DNA from: Klebsiella ornithinolytica NBRC 105727 = ATCC 31898
GTDB lineage: Bacteria > Pseudomonadota > Gammaproteobacteria > Enterobacterales > Enterobacteriaceae
NCBI RefSeq assembly: GCF_001598295.1
Contig: NZ_BCYR01000006.1
Location: forward strand, 248,001-312,000
DNA: 64,000 nucleotides
Reading direction: 5' to 3'
Positions 35,849 to 46,015 of the stretch are shown here, in pieces. Made by a program: the position numbers and the translations under genes. How positions within the stretch are numbered: position 1 is the first letter of the stretch; every line of letters begins with the position of its first letter. The notes under the pieces are model-generated. The model was not told where the DNA came from. It did no database searches and saw only the letters and a list, made by a program, of their open reading frames with translations.

Positions 35849-36394
35849 ATGAAAAAGCTCAATATCCTTATCCTTTCTGCGCTGACCGCAGTTTCCGGCT
35901 CCGCAATGGCGATGGGCTTTACCGTCGAGCAGGGGAAAAACTTTACCAACCTTAATATGGAACTGGGTAAATCCTCCTCCGGTCTTTATGCCGAAAGTCA
36001 CTGGCTCAAAAATACCGACGATGGTACTCAGACCGGCGGCGTTGGCGCAGGTTATAACCTGGAAGTTGGCCCGGTGATGCTGAATGCCGGCGCGAAAGCC
36101 ATCTACCTTGGGCCGAAAAAAGGCGATAACGGCGTGGCGTTCCCAATCGGTGGCGGCGTTAACGTTGCGCTGACCGACAGCATCCACGTATTTGGCGAAG
36201 GTTATGCCGCGCCGGAAGGCCTGAATAACAGCGTGAAAAACTACGTTGAAGCCAACGGCGGCGTGAGCTGGACTCCGATTACCCCGGTAACGCTGAAAGT
36301 GGGTTACCGTCACGTGAGCGTCGACGGGAAAGACGGCCGTCCAAACCACACCCTGATTGACGGCGCCTATATTGGCGGTGGTGTCACCTTCTGA
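35849..36394 (+). CDS. yfaZ: YfaZ-family outer-membrane protein
   Basis: The 181-residue protein has a clear signal peptide (MKKLNILILSALTAVSGSAMA, cleavage after about residue 21). Its body is made of alternating strands rich in Gly and aromatic residues, and the last residue is Phe (GGGVTF). This is the usual form of an outer-membrane beta barrel. It resembles E. coli YfaZ, a predicted porin-like protein of unknown substrate. It is transcribed alone and ends at a strong terminator shared with the convergent dehydrogenase gene. Confidence 0.85.
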   Translation: MKKLNILILSALTAVSGSAMAMGFTVEQGKNFTNLNMELGKSSSGLYAESHWLKNTDDGTQTGGVGAGYNLEVGPVMLNAGAKAIYLGPKKGDNGVAFPIGGGVNVALTDSIHVFGEGYAAPEGLNNSVKNYVEANGGVSWTPITPVTLKVGYRHVSVDGKDGRPNHTLIDGAYIGGGVTF

Positions 36395-36410
36395 CCCGCC
36401 GATAAGCGTA

Positions 36411-36438
36411 AAAAAACCTGCCATCCGGCAGGTTTTTT
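36411..36438. terminator. Bidirectional terminator between yfaZ and sad
   Basis: AAAAAACCTGCC and GGCAGGTTTTTT pair perfectly over 12 bp around the loop ATCC, so both strands have a GC stem followed by a T-run. It serves both convergent genes. Confidence 0.92.
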
Positions 36439-36455
36439 CTTTTAGCATCCTAATC

Positions 36456-37826
36456 TTACCGGCGAATCACCACCAGCTTCTGGTTCACAAACTCTTTAAT
36501 CCCCAGATCGGACAGCTCGCGGCCAAAGCCAGAGCGCTTCACGCCGCCGAACGGCAGCTCCGGCGCGGTATCGGTTAACCAGTTGATATAGACCATCCCG
36601 GTTTCGATCCGCGACGCCATCCGTTTCGCCCGTTCGATATCCTGGCTGAACACGGCGCCCCCCAGACCATAGTGCGAATCGTTCGCCAGCTTCACCGCCT
36701 CGTCGTCGTCCTTCACTACGTAGATTTGCGCCACCGGGCCGAAAAACTCTTCAAAGTACGCCGGGTTATCGCGAGTAATGCCGGTCAGTATGGTTGGCTC
36801 GAAAAAGCTGCCTTCCCGCGGCGCCGGTTTGCCGCCCAGATGCACTCTGGCGCCGTTTTTCACCGCCTCATCCACCTGTCTGGTCAGCGTTTCCAGCGCA
36901 TCTTTCGAGGAGAGCGGACCCAGCGTCGTACTCTCGTCCAGCGGATCGCCGATTTTCACCTGGCGGAAGGCTTCAGTAAATTGGCTCAAGAACTGGTCGG
37001 CAATTTTTTCGTGCAGGATAAAACGTTTCGCCGCAGTGCACACCTGACCGGCATTGTTGAGCCGTGCCTGTACGCCAGTCTTCACCGCCTTCTCCAGACT
37101 GGCATCGTCCAGTACCACAAACACATCGTTGCCGCCCAGTTCGAGGGTTGCCTTTTTGATGTATTTTGCCGCCTGGGACGCCACCACGCTGCCGGCCTTT
37201 TCCGAACCGGTCAGCGCCGCCCCCTGGACGCGATCGTCGGCAATAATTTTCGCCACCTGCTCCTGGGAGATAAAGAGGTTGGTCCACGCGCCGTCCGGCG
37301 CTCCCGCCTCACGCACCAGATGGGCGAAGGTCTCCGCACAATGCGGAACGATGCTGGCATGTTTGGCGATAACCGGGTTCCCCGCCGCCAGATTTGGCGC
37401 CAGTACCCGCATCAGCTGGTAGTAAGGAAAGTTCCAGGGTTCCACGGCCATCAGCACGCCGATGGGATGGTGTTCAACCCAGGCCTCGCCGATGGCGGAA
37501 GGATATTTCACCGGAGCCAGAAACGATTTCGCATTATCGGCATAGTAGCGGGCGATTTGCGCACAGAGCTTCACCTCGCCGCGGCTTTGCGCAATCAGTT
37601 TCCCCATCTCCTGACTGGCGATTTTCTCCAGTTCTTCAACCCGGCTGTCGATCAGATCCGCCAGCCTGTGCAGAACGGGTAAACGCCGGTCGATATCCCC
37701 CTTCGACCACGCGGAATGGTAGAGCGCATCCGCCTTCTGCAGCGCCGCTTCGACGTCCGCATCGCTGTGCGCAGCATACTGTTTAATCAGCTGATTATTT
37801 GCAGGATTCACCGTCTGATAAGCCAT
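36456..37826 (-). CDS. sad: NAD-dependent succinate-semialdehyde dehydrogenase (Sad/YneI type)
   Basis: A 456-residue aldehyde dehydrogenase with VEPWNFPYYQLMRVLAPNLAAGN, the catalytic glutamate in LELGGND, the catalytic cysteine in NNAGQVCTAAKR and FFGPVAQIYVV. Its overall length and C-terminal ELPFGGVKRSGFGREL match the E. coli Sad (YneI) branch rather than GabD. The ATG follows AAGGAG by 9 bases. It is 5 kb from hpaC, and HpaI produces succinate semialdehyde, so a link to 4-hydroxyphenylacetate use is plausible but not shown. Confidence 0.87.
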   Translation of the reverse strand: MAYQTVNPANNQLIKQYAAHSDADVEAALQKADALYHSAWSKGDIDRRLPVLHRLADLIDSRVEELEKIASQEMGKLIAQSRGEVKLCAQIARYYADNAKSFLAPVKYPSAIGEAWVEHHPIGVLMAVEPWNFPYYQLMRVLAPNLAAGNPVIAKHASIVPHCAETFAHLVREAGAPDGAWTNLFISQEQVAKIIADDRVQGAALTGSEKAGSVVASQAAKYIKKATLELGGNDVFVVLDDASLEKAVKTGVQARLNNAGQVCTAAKRFILHEKIADQFLSQFTEAFRQVKIGDPLDESTTLGPLSSKDALETLTRQVDEAVKNGARVHLGGKPAPREGSFFEPTILTGITRDNPAYFEEFFGPVAQIYVVKDDDEAVKLANDSHYGLGGAVFSQDIERAKRMASRIETGMVYINWLTDTAPELPFGGVKRSGFGRELSDLGIKEFVNQKLVVIRR

Positions 37827-38038
37827 ATCGTATGTCTCCTTGTTATCGCTATTTACGTAGTCATAAAAACTACTCAGGGTATTAAGGTTAGTAGAGATGG
37901 CTGGGCATGAAGGTAAAGTTAGGTATTTACGGAGGATTCTGGCCGGAGATCGTCAGACGATATCCGGCGCGGAACAGGCTTAACGAGGAAGTCAGTAATA
38001 GCGGCCAGGCCGCCTGATCAGGCCATGTGGCGACACAA

Positions 38039-38956
38039 TTAACGCTTAGCGGCGGTAATCTCCTCTTCTGACAGGCCGGTGATACGCAGCACCGTCTCCA
38101 GAGCGATGCCATTCGCCAGCATCGTACGGGCAATGCGTAGCCCTTCGGCTCGCTGGCCTTCGCGGCGCCCTTCAAGCTTACCTTTTCTACGCCCAACTTC
38201 CTGGAGTCTTTCCGCAATAGTCATCAGCCCCTCCTTATGATGCTGCGGCGCCCGCCGGGCAAGCTCACGAATAAACCTGCCAAAACGGGGGGCATCGCCG
38301 GAATATACCAGGTAATTAAACAACGTTTTTAGCTGGCCGTCATTAGTATATTCCTTAACCAAAATGACAATTAGCTGCTCAACCAGCCCCGTCAAATCGC
38401 GCTGGCGGATATGCTTTTGCATGAACTCCAGCAACGCTACGCGTCGGTGCTGGACGATCTCGTCATCCGGGATCACCGTAATATCCACCAGCGGAAAAGC
38501 GGTCGCATATAATCCGCGGGCATGAGCCGGGTGGGTAAAGCCATCCAGCCAGCACAACGAATAAGGGTAAGGCGTGGCGATACCGTGATAGAACAGCATG
38601 GGTATCACCAGCGGCAGGCGTTTATGTCCGGCATCCAGATGACGCTGCATCGCCGCAATGGCATAGCGCATCAGCCTGAAGGCCATATGGGCATCCGGCG
38701 AGCTTTGGTGCTCAATAACGACGTAAATATAGCCCTCGCCGGCGGTGGTTTTTAGCGACCAAAGCACATCGGAGTAGCAAGCACGCAGGTCCTCCTCAAT
38801 AAAACTTGCGGATTCAAGCCGTAGCGTCTCCAGCTCGCAAAGCTGGCGTAGCGAGGACGGCAGATGGATATCCAAAAAATCTCGCGCGGTATCCGTATGC
38901 CGGAGAAACTTTTTGAAAACCGCATCATGCGGCGTCGACGTTGAGCCTTTTTGCAT
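38039..38956 (-). CDS. Rpn-family recombination-promoting nuclease (PD-(D/E)XK, former transposase_31)
   Basis: The 305-residue protein opens with the Rpn signature [16 protein letters not shown] and has nuclease-core residues D63 (CYSDVLWSL) and E82-H-Q84 ([10 protein letters not shown]). Members are sequence-nonspecific DNases that promote RecA-independent recombination in E. coli (RpnA-E). The C-terminal third ([21 protein letters not shown]) is the charged helical tail typical of the family. The start is the ATG at 38956 (a TTG lies two codons upstream); it lacks a strong ribosome site. No terminal repeats are visible, so it is a lone gene rather than an insertion sequence. Confidence 0.87.
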   Translation of the reverse strand: MQKGSTSTPHDAVFKKFLRHTDTARDFLDIHLPSSLRQLCELETLRLESASFIEEDLRACYSDVLWSLKTTAGEGYIYVVIEHQSSPDAHMAFRLMRYAIAAMQRHLDAGHKRLPLVIPMLFYHGIATPYPYSLCWLDGFTHPAHARGLYATAFPLVDITVIPDDEIVQHRRVALLEFMQKHIRQRDLTGLVEQLIVILVKEYTNDGQLKTLFNYLVYSGDAPRFGRFIRELARRAPQHHKEGLMTIAERLQEVGRRKGKLEGRREGQRAEGLRIARTMLANGIALETVLRITGLSEEEITAAKR

Positions 38957-39171
38957 GGTCAATAGCCTGCGCGGAGGGACACTAAAACGACTCTACCCGC
39001 CGCTAGCCCAGCGCACACGCCGCCGCTTATCTCTTTGCGCGCCGGGACGGAAGATATTTTTATCCGGCGGTAACAACGACAATTTTTTTCCTGCCCGCTC
39101 GCAGAACGCCCCGCAGACAGGCGTCAGCGGGCGTGCTATAAACCCCTATCCCCTTCGCTAAGGAGTCTTTC

Positions 39172-39987
39172 GTGAACCATACGCGCGATATCCTACAAAC
39201 CTTCTGGCGCGACGAGCAGCTGCCCTGGCTGGAACTACGCAGCACCCGGCAAAGCCGCCAGGCCTATAAACGGCACCGCCATTCGCAGCTCTCTGTGGGG
39301 GCGATTATCGAAGGGGAAACGTGCTGTCTGTGCAACGGGCGGGAATATCTGCTGCGTCCCGGCGATCTGATCATTATCCCCGCTCAAGCGCCGCACAGCT
39401 GTAACCCGCGCGATGGCCGGCCGCGCAGCTACCATATGCTGTACCTCGATATGACGTGGTGCCGGCAACAGCTGCCGCTTTTCCCGAGTCAGGCGCAGGT
39501 ACACGCGCCGCAGCCCGTGATCCGCGATCCTGAGCTTTTCAAACGATATCAGCAGATTGTGGCGCTGATGGAGCGGCAGAAAACGGCAGCGCTCCCCGAA
39601 CAGGTCGCGCAACTGCTGCGGGCGCTCCCGCTATCCGCCGCCCCGCCACTACCGCTGCGCGCGACCAGTTCACGGATCTTCAGTCGCCTGGCGGCCGATT
39701 TACAAGAACCGCCCTCTCTTGATGCGCTGGCCCACGAGTTCGCCCTGCGCAAAGAGACGTTGATTCGCACCTTTAAGCAGGACACTGGCCTGACGCCCGC
39801 CAGCTTTATGAATATGGCACGCATCGAATTTGCCAAAACGCGCCTGCGCGCCGGAGATGAGATCGCCGACGTCGGCTACCAGGCCGGGTTTGCCGACCAG
39901 AGTCATTTCCACAAAACCTTTGTCAGCTACACCGCCGCTACGCCGCGCCAGTATGCACTTGGCCGATCAATATCAGACAATAATTAG
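39172..39987 (+). CDS. AraC-family transcriptional regulator (cupin + HTH)
   Basis: This 271-residue regulator has an N-terminal cupin-like domain (YKRHRHSQLSVGAIIEGE, LLRPGDLIIIPAQAPHSCNP) and a C-terminal AraC DNA-binding domain at about residues 175-265 (DALAHEFALRKETLIRTFKQDTG, IADVGYQAGFADQSHFHKTF). It begins with GTG, 6 bases after AAGGAG. The downstream LysE-type exporter starts 46 bp after its stop in the same direction, so it probably controls that exporter in response to an amino acid or related solute (inference). Confidence 0.85.
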   Translation: MNHTRDILQTFWRDEQLPWLELRSTRQSRQAYKRHRHSQLSVGAIIEGETCCLCNGREYLLRPGDLIIIPAQAPHSCNPRDGRPRSYHMLYLDMTWCRQQLPLFPSQAQVHAPQPVIRDPELFKRYQQIVALMERQKTAALPEQVAQLLRALPLSAAPPLPLRATSSRIFSRLAADLQEPPSLDALAHEFALRKETLIRTFKQDTGLTPASFMNMARIEFAKTRLRAGDEIADVGYQAGFADQSHFHKTFVSYTAATPRQYALGRSISDNN

Positions 39988-40033
39988 CGCCCCGCTTGCC
40001 ATAGGCTGATCTCAGGTTCTTTGTGAGGTCGCT

Positions 40034-40696
40034 ATGGACATGCTTACGTCGTTTTTCCCGCCCGCGTTTCCGGCGCTGGCGCTCTCCCACTTCGTTGCTC
40101 TGCTTAGCCCGGGGCCAGATTTCTTTTTACTGATGGGCTACGCCATTCGCTATCGCCTGCGCGGCAGCGTCGGCCTGTGCGTCGGTATTGCCGCCGGGAA
40201 CGGGCTGTACATTATGCTGGCGATTATCGGCTGGGGCGTACTGCGTCAGGCGCCGCTGCTGTTCACCGTCGTCGAGCTGCTGGGCGCCGCATATCTGCTG
40301 TGGATTGGCAGCCTGCTGCTGAGAAGCCGCCCGACGACGCTGGATGTCCGCAGCGTCTCGGCTTCACGCCCGTCGCGGGTAAAACAGCTTCTTCTCGGGC
40401 TGGGTTCTTCGCTACTCAATCCTAAAAACGCCCTGTTTTATCTGGCGCTGATGACCTCGTTGCTGGGTCCGGACGTCACGTTGATGCAGCAGGCCGTCAG
40501 CGGAGTCTGGATGACCAGTATCGTGCTGCTGTGGGATCTCTTACTGGTGACGATGATTGCCCTGCCGGCGGTGCAGCGTCGCCTTTCCACCGTCGTCTGG
40601 CGCGTTGAGCGGGCGGCCGGCGGCGTACTGATGGCTTTTGGCTGCTGGATTGTGTGGCAGTTTTTGCACGAGTCCGCCGTCAGGCTATATGCTTAA
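40034..40696 (+). CDS. LysE/RhtB-family amino acid exporter
   Basis: A 220-residue inner-membrane protein with about six hydrophobic segments and the family motif [25 protein letters not shown] near residues 23-47, which carries the conserved GP pair of RhtB proteins, and [15 protein letters not shown] near residues 123-137. It probably exports an amino acid or analogue; which one cannot be told. It follows an AraC regulator and its 3' end overlaps the first ATG of yjiN by 8 bp. Confidence 0.86.
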   Translation: MDMLTSFFPPAFPALALSHFVALLSPGPDFFLLMGYAIRYRLRGSVGLCVGIAAGNGLYIMLAIIGWGVLRQAPLLFTVVELLGAAYLLWIGSLLLRSRPTTLDVRSVSASRPSRVKQLLLGLGSSLLNPKNALFYLALMTSLLGPDVTLMQQAVSGVWMTSIVLLWDLLLVTMIALPAVQRRLSTVVWRVERAAGGVLMAFGCWIVWQFLHESAVRLYA

Positions 40697-41972
40697 GCCT
40701 ATGGAAAAAATCGCTGAACTGAAACGCGCCAAACTGCTGGCGCTGTCGCTACTGCTGATTGCGGTCGCCATTTTTATCACCACCCTGCTGCTACCGCCGA
40801 CGCCGTGGGTCAGCGCACTCAAAGCCATCTCCGAAGCGGCGATGGTCGGGGCGCTGGCCGACTGGTTCGCGGTGGTGGCTCTGTTTCGCCGTATCCCGCT
40901 GCCGTTTATCTCCCGACATACGGCGATTATTCCCCGCAATAAGGACAGGATCGCCGATAATCTTGGTTATTTCGTGCAGGAAAAATTTCTCGATACGCCC
41001 TCGCTGGTGGCGCTCATCCGTCGCTATGAACCTGCCCTGATGCTCGGCAACTGGTTCAGCCAGCCGGAAAACGCCCGCCGAGTGGGCCATCATCTGCTGC
41101 AGGTCATGAGCGGTTTTCTGGAACTGACCGACGACGCCCGTATCCAGCGTCTGCTGCGCCGGGCGGTACATAAGGCGATTGATAAGGTCGATCTGACGCA
41201 GACCAGCGCCATGATGCTGGAGGGATTAACCCGCAACAATCGCCATCAGAAGCTGCTGGACTCGCTCATTACCCAGCTCATTGCGTTGCTGCAGCGCGAC
41301 AGTTCGCGCGCGTTTATTGCCCGCGGTATTGTCCACTGGCTGGAGACCGAGCATCCGCTGAAGGCCAAAATTCTGCCCACCGAATGGCTGGGCGAGCACA
41401 GCGCCGACATGGTGACCGACGCGGTGAATACGCTGCTCGACGAAGTCACCCAGGATCGCAGCCATCAGATCCGCCAGGCGTTCGATCGCGCCACCTTAAA
41501 ACTGATCGATAACCTGAAAACCGATCCGCTGCTGGCGGAAAAAGCGGAGGGCATCAAGGCGTACCTGAAAAATGATGAGGCCTTTAACCGCTATCTCAGC
41601 GAGGTATGGGCCGACCTGCGGGCGTGGATCAAGAACGATGTCACCCGCGACGACTCGCGGATTCAACAGCGGATTGCCGATGCCGGGCAGTGGTTTGGCG
41701 AAACGCTGCTCCACGATGACGCGCTGCGCGAGTCGCTAAACGAACACCTGGAGCAGGCGGCCCATCGGGTGGCGCCAGAGTTTGCCGCCTTCCTGACTCG
41801 TCATATCAGCGATACGGTCAAAAGCTGGGATGCGCGGGATATGTCGCGGCAAATTGAACTCAATATCGGCAAAGACCTGCAGTTTATCCGTATCAACGGC
41901 ACCCTGGTCGGCGGCTCTATCGGCCTGATACTGTGGCTGTTCTCGCAGATCCCGACCCTGTTTCTGCATTAA
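40689..41972 (+). CDS. yjiN: DUF445-family membrane protein YjiN
   Basis: The 427-residue protein is closely similar to E. coli YjiN. One membrane segment lies near the N terminus ([20 protein letters not shown]) and a second at the C terminus ([16 protein letters not shown]), with a long helical middle. Conserved stretches are [20 protein letters not shown] and [17 protein letters not shown]. Function unknown. The ATG at 40689 overlaps the lysE-type gene; an ATG at 40701 is equally possible and neither has a strong ribosome site. Confidence 0.88.
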   Translation: MLKPMEKIAELKRAKLLALSLLLIAVAIFITTLLLPPTPWVSALKAISEAAMVGALADWFAVVALFRRIPLPFISRHTAIIPRNKDRIADNLGYFVQEKFLDTPSLVALIRRYEPALMLGNWFSQPENARRVGHHLLQVMSGFLELTDDARIQRLLRRAVHKAIDKVDLTQTSAMMLEGLTRNNRHQKLLDSLITQLIALLQRDSSRAFIARGIVHWLETEHPLKAKILPTEWLGEHSADMVTDAVNTLLDEVTQDRSHQIRQAFDRATLKLIDNLKTDPLLAEKAEGIKAYLKNDEAFNRYLSEVWADLRAWIKNDVTRDDSRIQQRIADAGQWFGETLLHDDALRESLNEHLEQAAHRVAPEFAAFLTRHISDTVKSWDARDMSRQIELNIGKDLQFIRINGTLVGGSIGLILWLFSQIPTLFLH

Positions 41973-41984
41973 GCGAGCGCAAAA

Positions 41985-42014
41985 CAGCGGCCCCGCGCGC
42001 TGGCGGGGCCCTGT
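41985..42014. terminator. Bidirectional hairpin between yjiN and metC-like gene
   Basis: GGCCCCGC and GCGGGGCC pair around 6 nt (41990-42011), extended by ACAG/CTGT with one bulge. The flanks are AAAA and GTTT, giving a weak T-run on both strands. It lies between two convergent genes. Confidence 0.8.
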
Positions 42015-42016
42015 GT

Positions 42017-43207
42017 TTAGCCGATGCGGGTAAACCCGGCCTCCAGATCGGCAATCAAATCGCCGACATCCTCCAGCCCGATATGTACCCTGACCAGCGT
42101 CCCGCTGAAATCCACCTCGCCGGCCGGACGAATACTGTTCAGCTCTTCCGGCTGGTTTGCCAGAATCAACGACTCGAACCCGCCCCACGAGTAGGCCATA
42201 TGGAACAATGAGAAGTTATCGAGGAACGTCGACATTTGCTCATCCGTCAGGCGCTTTTTCAATACGAAGGAGAACAGGCCCGAGCTGCCGGTAAAATCCC
42301 GCTGAAAATATTCGTGGCCCGGACACTCTGCTAAAGCCGGATGATTCACCCGCGCCACTTCCGGCCTCGCCGACAGCCAGCGAGCAATGTGGATACTGCT
42401 CTCTTGATGCTGTCTGAGGCGCACCGCCAGCGTGCGCAGCCCGCGGCTGCCGTTATAGGCGGTATCCGCATCCAGCGTCTGGCCCATCAGATAGGAGTTT
42501 TCGCGCAGACGATCCCAGCTGCGGGCGTTGGAGACCGCCGTGCCCAGCATGGCGTCGGAATGGCCAATGGTGTACTTGGTGCCAGCCTGAATCGAAATAT
42601 CCACCCCGTAGTCCAGCGCCTTAAACAGCACTCCCGCCGCCCAGGTGTTATCGATCATGATAACGATCTGCGGATTTACCGCGCGGATCGCGTTGACCAT
42701 TCCCGGCACATCCTGGACTTCCATGGTGATTGAGCTGGGGGACTCGAGAAAGACCACTTTCGTCTCCGGGCGGATCAATTCGGTAATCCCGGCGCCGATC
42801 AGCGGATCGTAATAGGTGGTTTCAACGTTGAATTTGCTGAGGATCTTATTGCAGAAGTCCTGGGTTGGCTCATAGGCCGCGCCGGTCATCAGGATATGGT
42901 CGCCGCTTTGCACGAACGCCAGAATCGCATTGGTCACCGCCGCTGCCCCGCACGGATAGAGCGCGCAGCCCGCGCCGCCTTCCAGTTCACTCATCGCTTT
43001 CTGAAATGCGAAATGGGTGTAGGTCCCGCGGCGGCCATAGAACAGCTCGCCGTTGGCGCGATTGGCGGTAGCAAACTTTTTATCTTTTACCGTCTCAAAG
43101 ACCAGCGAAGAGGCGCGCTGGATAACCGGGTTTACCGCCCCCTGAGTGTAGCGTTTGTCGCGTCCGGCGATAATTAACTGCGTGTCGAGCTTGAGTGAGT
43201 TCTTCAT
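42017..43207 (-). CDS. metC: Cystathionine beta-lyase (MetC-type, PLP-dependent)
   Basis: The 396-residue gamma-family PLP enzyme cleaves cystathionine (or cystine/cysteine) to a thiol, pyruvate and ammonia. The PLP lysine is K211 in [13 protein letters not shown], with Y57 in ELFYGRRGT and D186 in [13 protein letters not shown]. It is very close to E. coli MetC by eye, yet the classical metC is elsewhere in enterobacteria, so this may be a second copy. It lies 37 bp downstream of a DAACS symporter gene in the same direction, with a LysR gene divergent, suggesting a small uptake-and-cleavage operon for a sulfur amino acid. Confidence 0.88.
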   Translation of the reverse strand: MKNSLKLDTQLIIAGRDKRYTQGAVNPVIQRASSLVFETVKDKKFATANRANGELFYGRRGTYTHFAFQKAMSELEGGAGCALYPCGAAAVTNAILAFVQSGDHILMTGAAYEPTQDFCNKILSKFNVETTYYDPLIGAGITELIRPETKVVFLESPSSITMEVQDVPGMVNAIRAVNPQIVIMIDNTWAAGVLFKALDYGVDISIQAGTKYTIGHSDAMLGTAVSNARSWDRLRENSYLMGQTLDADTAYNGSRGLRTLAVRLRQHQESSIHIARWLSARPEVARVNHPALAECPGHEYFQRDFTGSSGLFSFVLKKRLTDEQMSTFLDNFSLFHMAYSWGGFESLILANQPEELNSIRPAGEVDFSGTLVRVHIGLEDVGDLIADLEAGFTRIG

Positions 43208-43244
43208 AACGTCTCCTGTAACATCCTTATATCCGTGCGAAAGC

Positions 43245-44477
43245 TTATACGGCGGCAGCCGTGGATTTCAGTTCAGCCTGTGCCGGCTTTTTTCCGGCGA
43301 AGCGTTCCACAATCTGCGCGGCGTTCAAATCATGAATCACGTTGATCAGGGTCGCCGGGGCATCGGTGATGGTGCCCAATACCACCAGCATCGGGATCGC
43401 CTCCATCGGCAGCCCCAGCGTGGTGACGATAAAAATTTCACCGAGGAATGCGCCGCCCGGTACGCCGCCGACGATAATGGCGGAGAGCACGGCGATCAGC
43501 ATGGTCAGGAAGAAGGTCTCGGTGGTGAATTCCATCCCCAGCACCGAATAGATAAAAACAATCTTCAGTGCGGCGATCATGGCCACGCCGCCCTTATTCA
43601 GGTTAACCAGCAGCGGAATAGAGACATCGACGATTTCCGGGTTAATGCCCATCGCTTTACCGGCGCGCAGGGTGACGGGCAGCGTCCCTAATGAGGAGCA
43701 GGTCCCGAGCGCGGTCGCCGATGGTTCAACCGCATTACGCCAGAATGCTTTCACCGCCGGCATGCCGCCGCCGATCCAGGAATAGAGAATCGAACCGAAA
43801 ATAAAATAGGCCAGCGTGGCAACCATAAACAGGCCGATCGCCCGGGCAAAGGTCAGCAGCAGCCCCGAGTCCTGGCTGGCCATCGTCGCGGCAAAATAGC
43901 AGCCCAGACCTATCGGCGCGACTTTCATAATGATCGAGACGATCTTCATGATGACGGTATTGGCATCTTCCAGCAGCGAGGCAATACGTTTACCCGCCTG
44001 TTCCGATTGCCCGATGGCCACACCGGCAATAATCGCCATCACGATCAGCGCCAGAATATTGGACTTCGAGAACAGCCCGAGAAAATCGCTGGTGGTGATC
44101 ATACTGACAAAATCCATCTTCCCGCTGCCCGCCTGCACCGACTGCGACAGATCGATGGTGACCCCCTGCGCCGGGTTGTACCATAAGGCGAGCGCGACGA
44201 TGCCGGCCGCGGGAATAAAGGCCATCGCAATCGAGACAATAAAGATAATCGCCATAATGCGTCCCAGCCTTTTCAGGTCGGTCATACTGGCGATCGATGA
44301 CATCACGCTGATTCCCACCAGCGGGACAATAATCATGAATAGCAGGTTAAGGAATATCTGACCTATCGGCTGTAATTTACCCGCCAGTCCCGGGGCGTAA
44401 ATACCTGTCAGGCCGCCGATCACCAGGGCAATTAATAAAATAATAGAGGATTTGTAGGGTTCGAGTCGTGACCACAT
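43245..44477 (-). CDS. Dicarboxylate/amino acid:cation symporter (DAACS family)
   Basis: A 410-residue inner-membrane symporter with 8-10 hydrophobic segments. Family features include [22 protein letters not shown] (residues 42-63), the serine-rich [19 protein letters not shown] re-entrant loop, and [13 protein letters not shown]. Members carry glutamate, dicarboxylates, serine or cystine with Na+ or H+. With the downstream beta-lyase, cystine or another sulfur amino acid is a likely cargo (inference). It is divergent from a LysR-type regulator across a 224-bp AT-rich region. Confidence 0.85.
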   Translation of the reverse strand: MWSRLEPYKSSIILLIALVIGGLTGIYAPGLAGKLQPIGQIFLNLLFMIIVPLVGISVMSSIASMTDLKRLGRIMAIIFIVSIAMAFIPAAGIVALALWYNPAQGVTIDLSQSVQAGSGKMDFVSMITTSDFLGLFSKSNILALIVMAIIAGVAIGQSEQAGKRIASLLEDANTVIMKIVSIIMKVAPIGLGCYFAATMASQDSGLLLTFARAIGLFMVATLAYFIFGSILYSWIGGGMPAVKAFWRNAVEPSATALGTCSSLGTLPVTLRAGKAMGINPEIVDVSIPLLVNLNKGGVAMIAALKIVFIYSVLGMEFTTETFFLTMLIAVLSAIIVGGVPGGAFLGEIFIVTTLGLPMEAIPMLVVLGTITDAPATLINVIHDLNAAQIVERFAGKKPAQAELKSTAAAV

Positions 44478-44701
44478 AACCGGTACCTTTTAATTAAAAT
44501 TATATTAAATGAGATTAAATTCACAATTTAATGACTTTATGCGACGCCTCCTTTTATTTTGTGATGCAACTCACTTAAGTTGTTATTTTTTCATTTTGCC
44601 AGCAAGTTGTTTCCTGTGATTCAATAGTTACATGTTTCAGATACGAATGTAACGGCTCATTCGTACCGTTTTTGCAAATCACTTGTGAATTAAAGGAAAA
44701 A

Positions 44702-45628
44702 ATGAGCACGCCAATTTCACTCAAGCATCTGGAGTTTTTTATCAAAATTGTCGACTGCGGGGGATTATCTGAGGCCGCCGTACAGCTTAACGTCTCGCCC
44801 TCTGCGGTCAGTAAAAGCCTCTCGGCAATGGAAGATACGCTGGGCACAACATTAATTAAGCGTACCACCCGCAGTATTACGCTGACCGATGCCGGGCAAT
44901 ATCTCTTTAATCGCGCCAATAAGTTACTAAAAGAGTTTGATGATACGTTAAATACCACGTCCGGCTATTATCACAACCCGCAGGGTGAATTACGAATTAC
45001 CTGCTCCATTGCCTTTGGCTACTCCCGGTTAGTCAACCTGGTGGATAAATATCGCCAGCAATACCCGGATGTGAATCTGTATATCGATTTGAACGATAAT
45101 TTCGTCAACCTCAATGAAACCGACTTCGATATCGCTCTGCGTATCTCCACCGCACCGCCGCAAAACTACGCCATGCGCAAACTGGTTTCGATTCGCTGGG
45201 CCTATTGTGCATCCCCCGGCTATCTGGCTAAAAAAGGGATGCCGGTGCGGCGCAGCGATCTGGTGAATCATGATTGCCTGGTTTATCCCGGTTTAACGCC
45301 GGTGCTGAAGGTGACCGACGAACACGATCGCCCGCATCAGCTCAAGCTGCACATGCCTATCCAGGCCAACAGCAGCCTGGTGCTGTTAAAATCGGTGCTG
45401 GAAGATCAGGGCGTTGCCTACCTGCCGACCTACCTGATCGGCGATCATATTCAGAAAGAGGAGATCACGCCGCTGATTCTCGATGGGACGATCGCCTGCG
45501 AAACCCACGCACTGTATGCGCTCTATTTCCCCAGCAAATACAGCAATCCTAAAGTACGATCGTTTATCGATTTCCTGGTGGCAGAACTCGGCCCGGTGCC
45601 CACGTGGGATAGCTGGATCCCCAGCTAG
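44702..45628 (+). CDS. LysR-family transcriptional regulator
   Basis: The 308-residue regulator has an N-terminal winged helix-turn-helix (LKHLEFFIKIVDCGGLSEAAVQLNVSPSAVSKSLSAMEDTLG, about residues 7-50) and a C-terminal substrate-binding domain of the type that uses DIALRISTAPP. The ATG at 44702 follows AAAGGA; an upstream ATG at 44672 is less likely. Being divergent to the DAACS-metC pair, it most likely controls them, with an amino acid or sulfur compound as co-inducer (inference). Confidence 0.87.
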   Translation: MSTPISLKHLEFFIKIVDCGGLSEAAVQLNVSPSAVSKSLSAMEDTLGTTLIKRTTRSITLTDAGQYLFNRANKLLKEFDDTLNTTSGYYHNPQGELRITCSIAFGYSRLVNLVDKYRQQYPDVNLYIDLNDNFVNLNETDFDIALRISTAPPQNYAMRKLVSIRWAYCASPGYLAKKGMPVRRSDLVNHDCLVYPGLTPVLKVTDEHDRPHQLKLHMPIQANSSLVLLKSVLEDQGVAYLPTYLIGDHIQKEEITPLILDGTIACETHALYALYFPSKYSNPKVRSFIDFLVAELGPVPTWDSWIPS

Positions 45629-45679
45629 CCTTATCTCCTCTGCCATTTGATTTATTCAGAGTCCATTTAAGGAGCAAAA

Positions 45680-45919
45680 ATGGCTGATATTACCCTGACG
45701 ACCGGCGAGCGCGATCTGCTGCGCGAAAAGCTATGCGCATACTGCGAACAGAATTTTGACTTTGAACTGGAGCAGTTTGACGCCGAGTTCTTTGTCGATT
45801 TTATCGCGAAAGAGCTCGGCCCTATGTTCTATAACGCCGGGATTGAGGAGGCGATCCGCACCCACGTGGCTTACAGCGAGCGCATTCAGGAAGAGATGGA
45901 TTTGAAGAAGGTCTACTAA
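45680..45919 (+). CDS. DUF2164-family small protein
   Basis: This 79-residue acidic protein (MADITLTTGERDLLREKLCAY) contains no signal peptide or membrane segment and is predicted largely helical. It resembles DUF2164 proteins, whose function is unknown. An AAGGAG site lies 5 bases before the ATG. It follows the LysR gene by 51 bp and precedes the yjiM operon by 96 bp, so it may be transcribed with either. Confidence 0.75.
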   Translation: MADITLTTGERDLLREKLCAYCEQNFDFELEQFDAEFFVDFIAKELGPMFYNAGIEEAIRTHVAYSERIQEEMDLKKVY

Positions 45920-46015
45920 CACCGCGGGATGGGTGGAAGATCAACAAATACACACAAACAACATGGTTATAATGGCGACTCTTTCATCATCTCCCGTGTA
46001 CGGGGAAGGAAAATC

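Noticed and set aside
36672-37682. 336-codon plus-strand frame opposite sad
   Set aside because: Antisense shadow of a well-conserved aldehyde dehydrogenase.
38039-38956. Rpn gene as part of a transposon
   Set aside because: No inverted terminal repeats or target duplication are visible around it; the family is now known as chromosomal nucleases.
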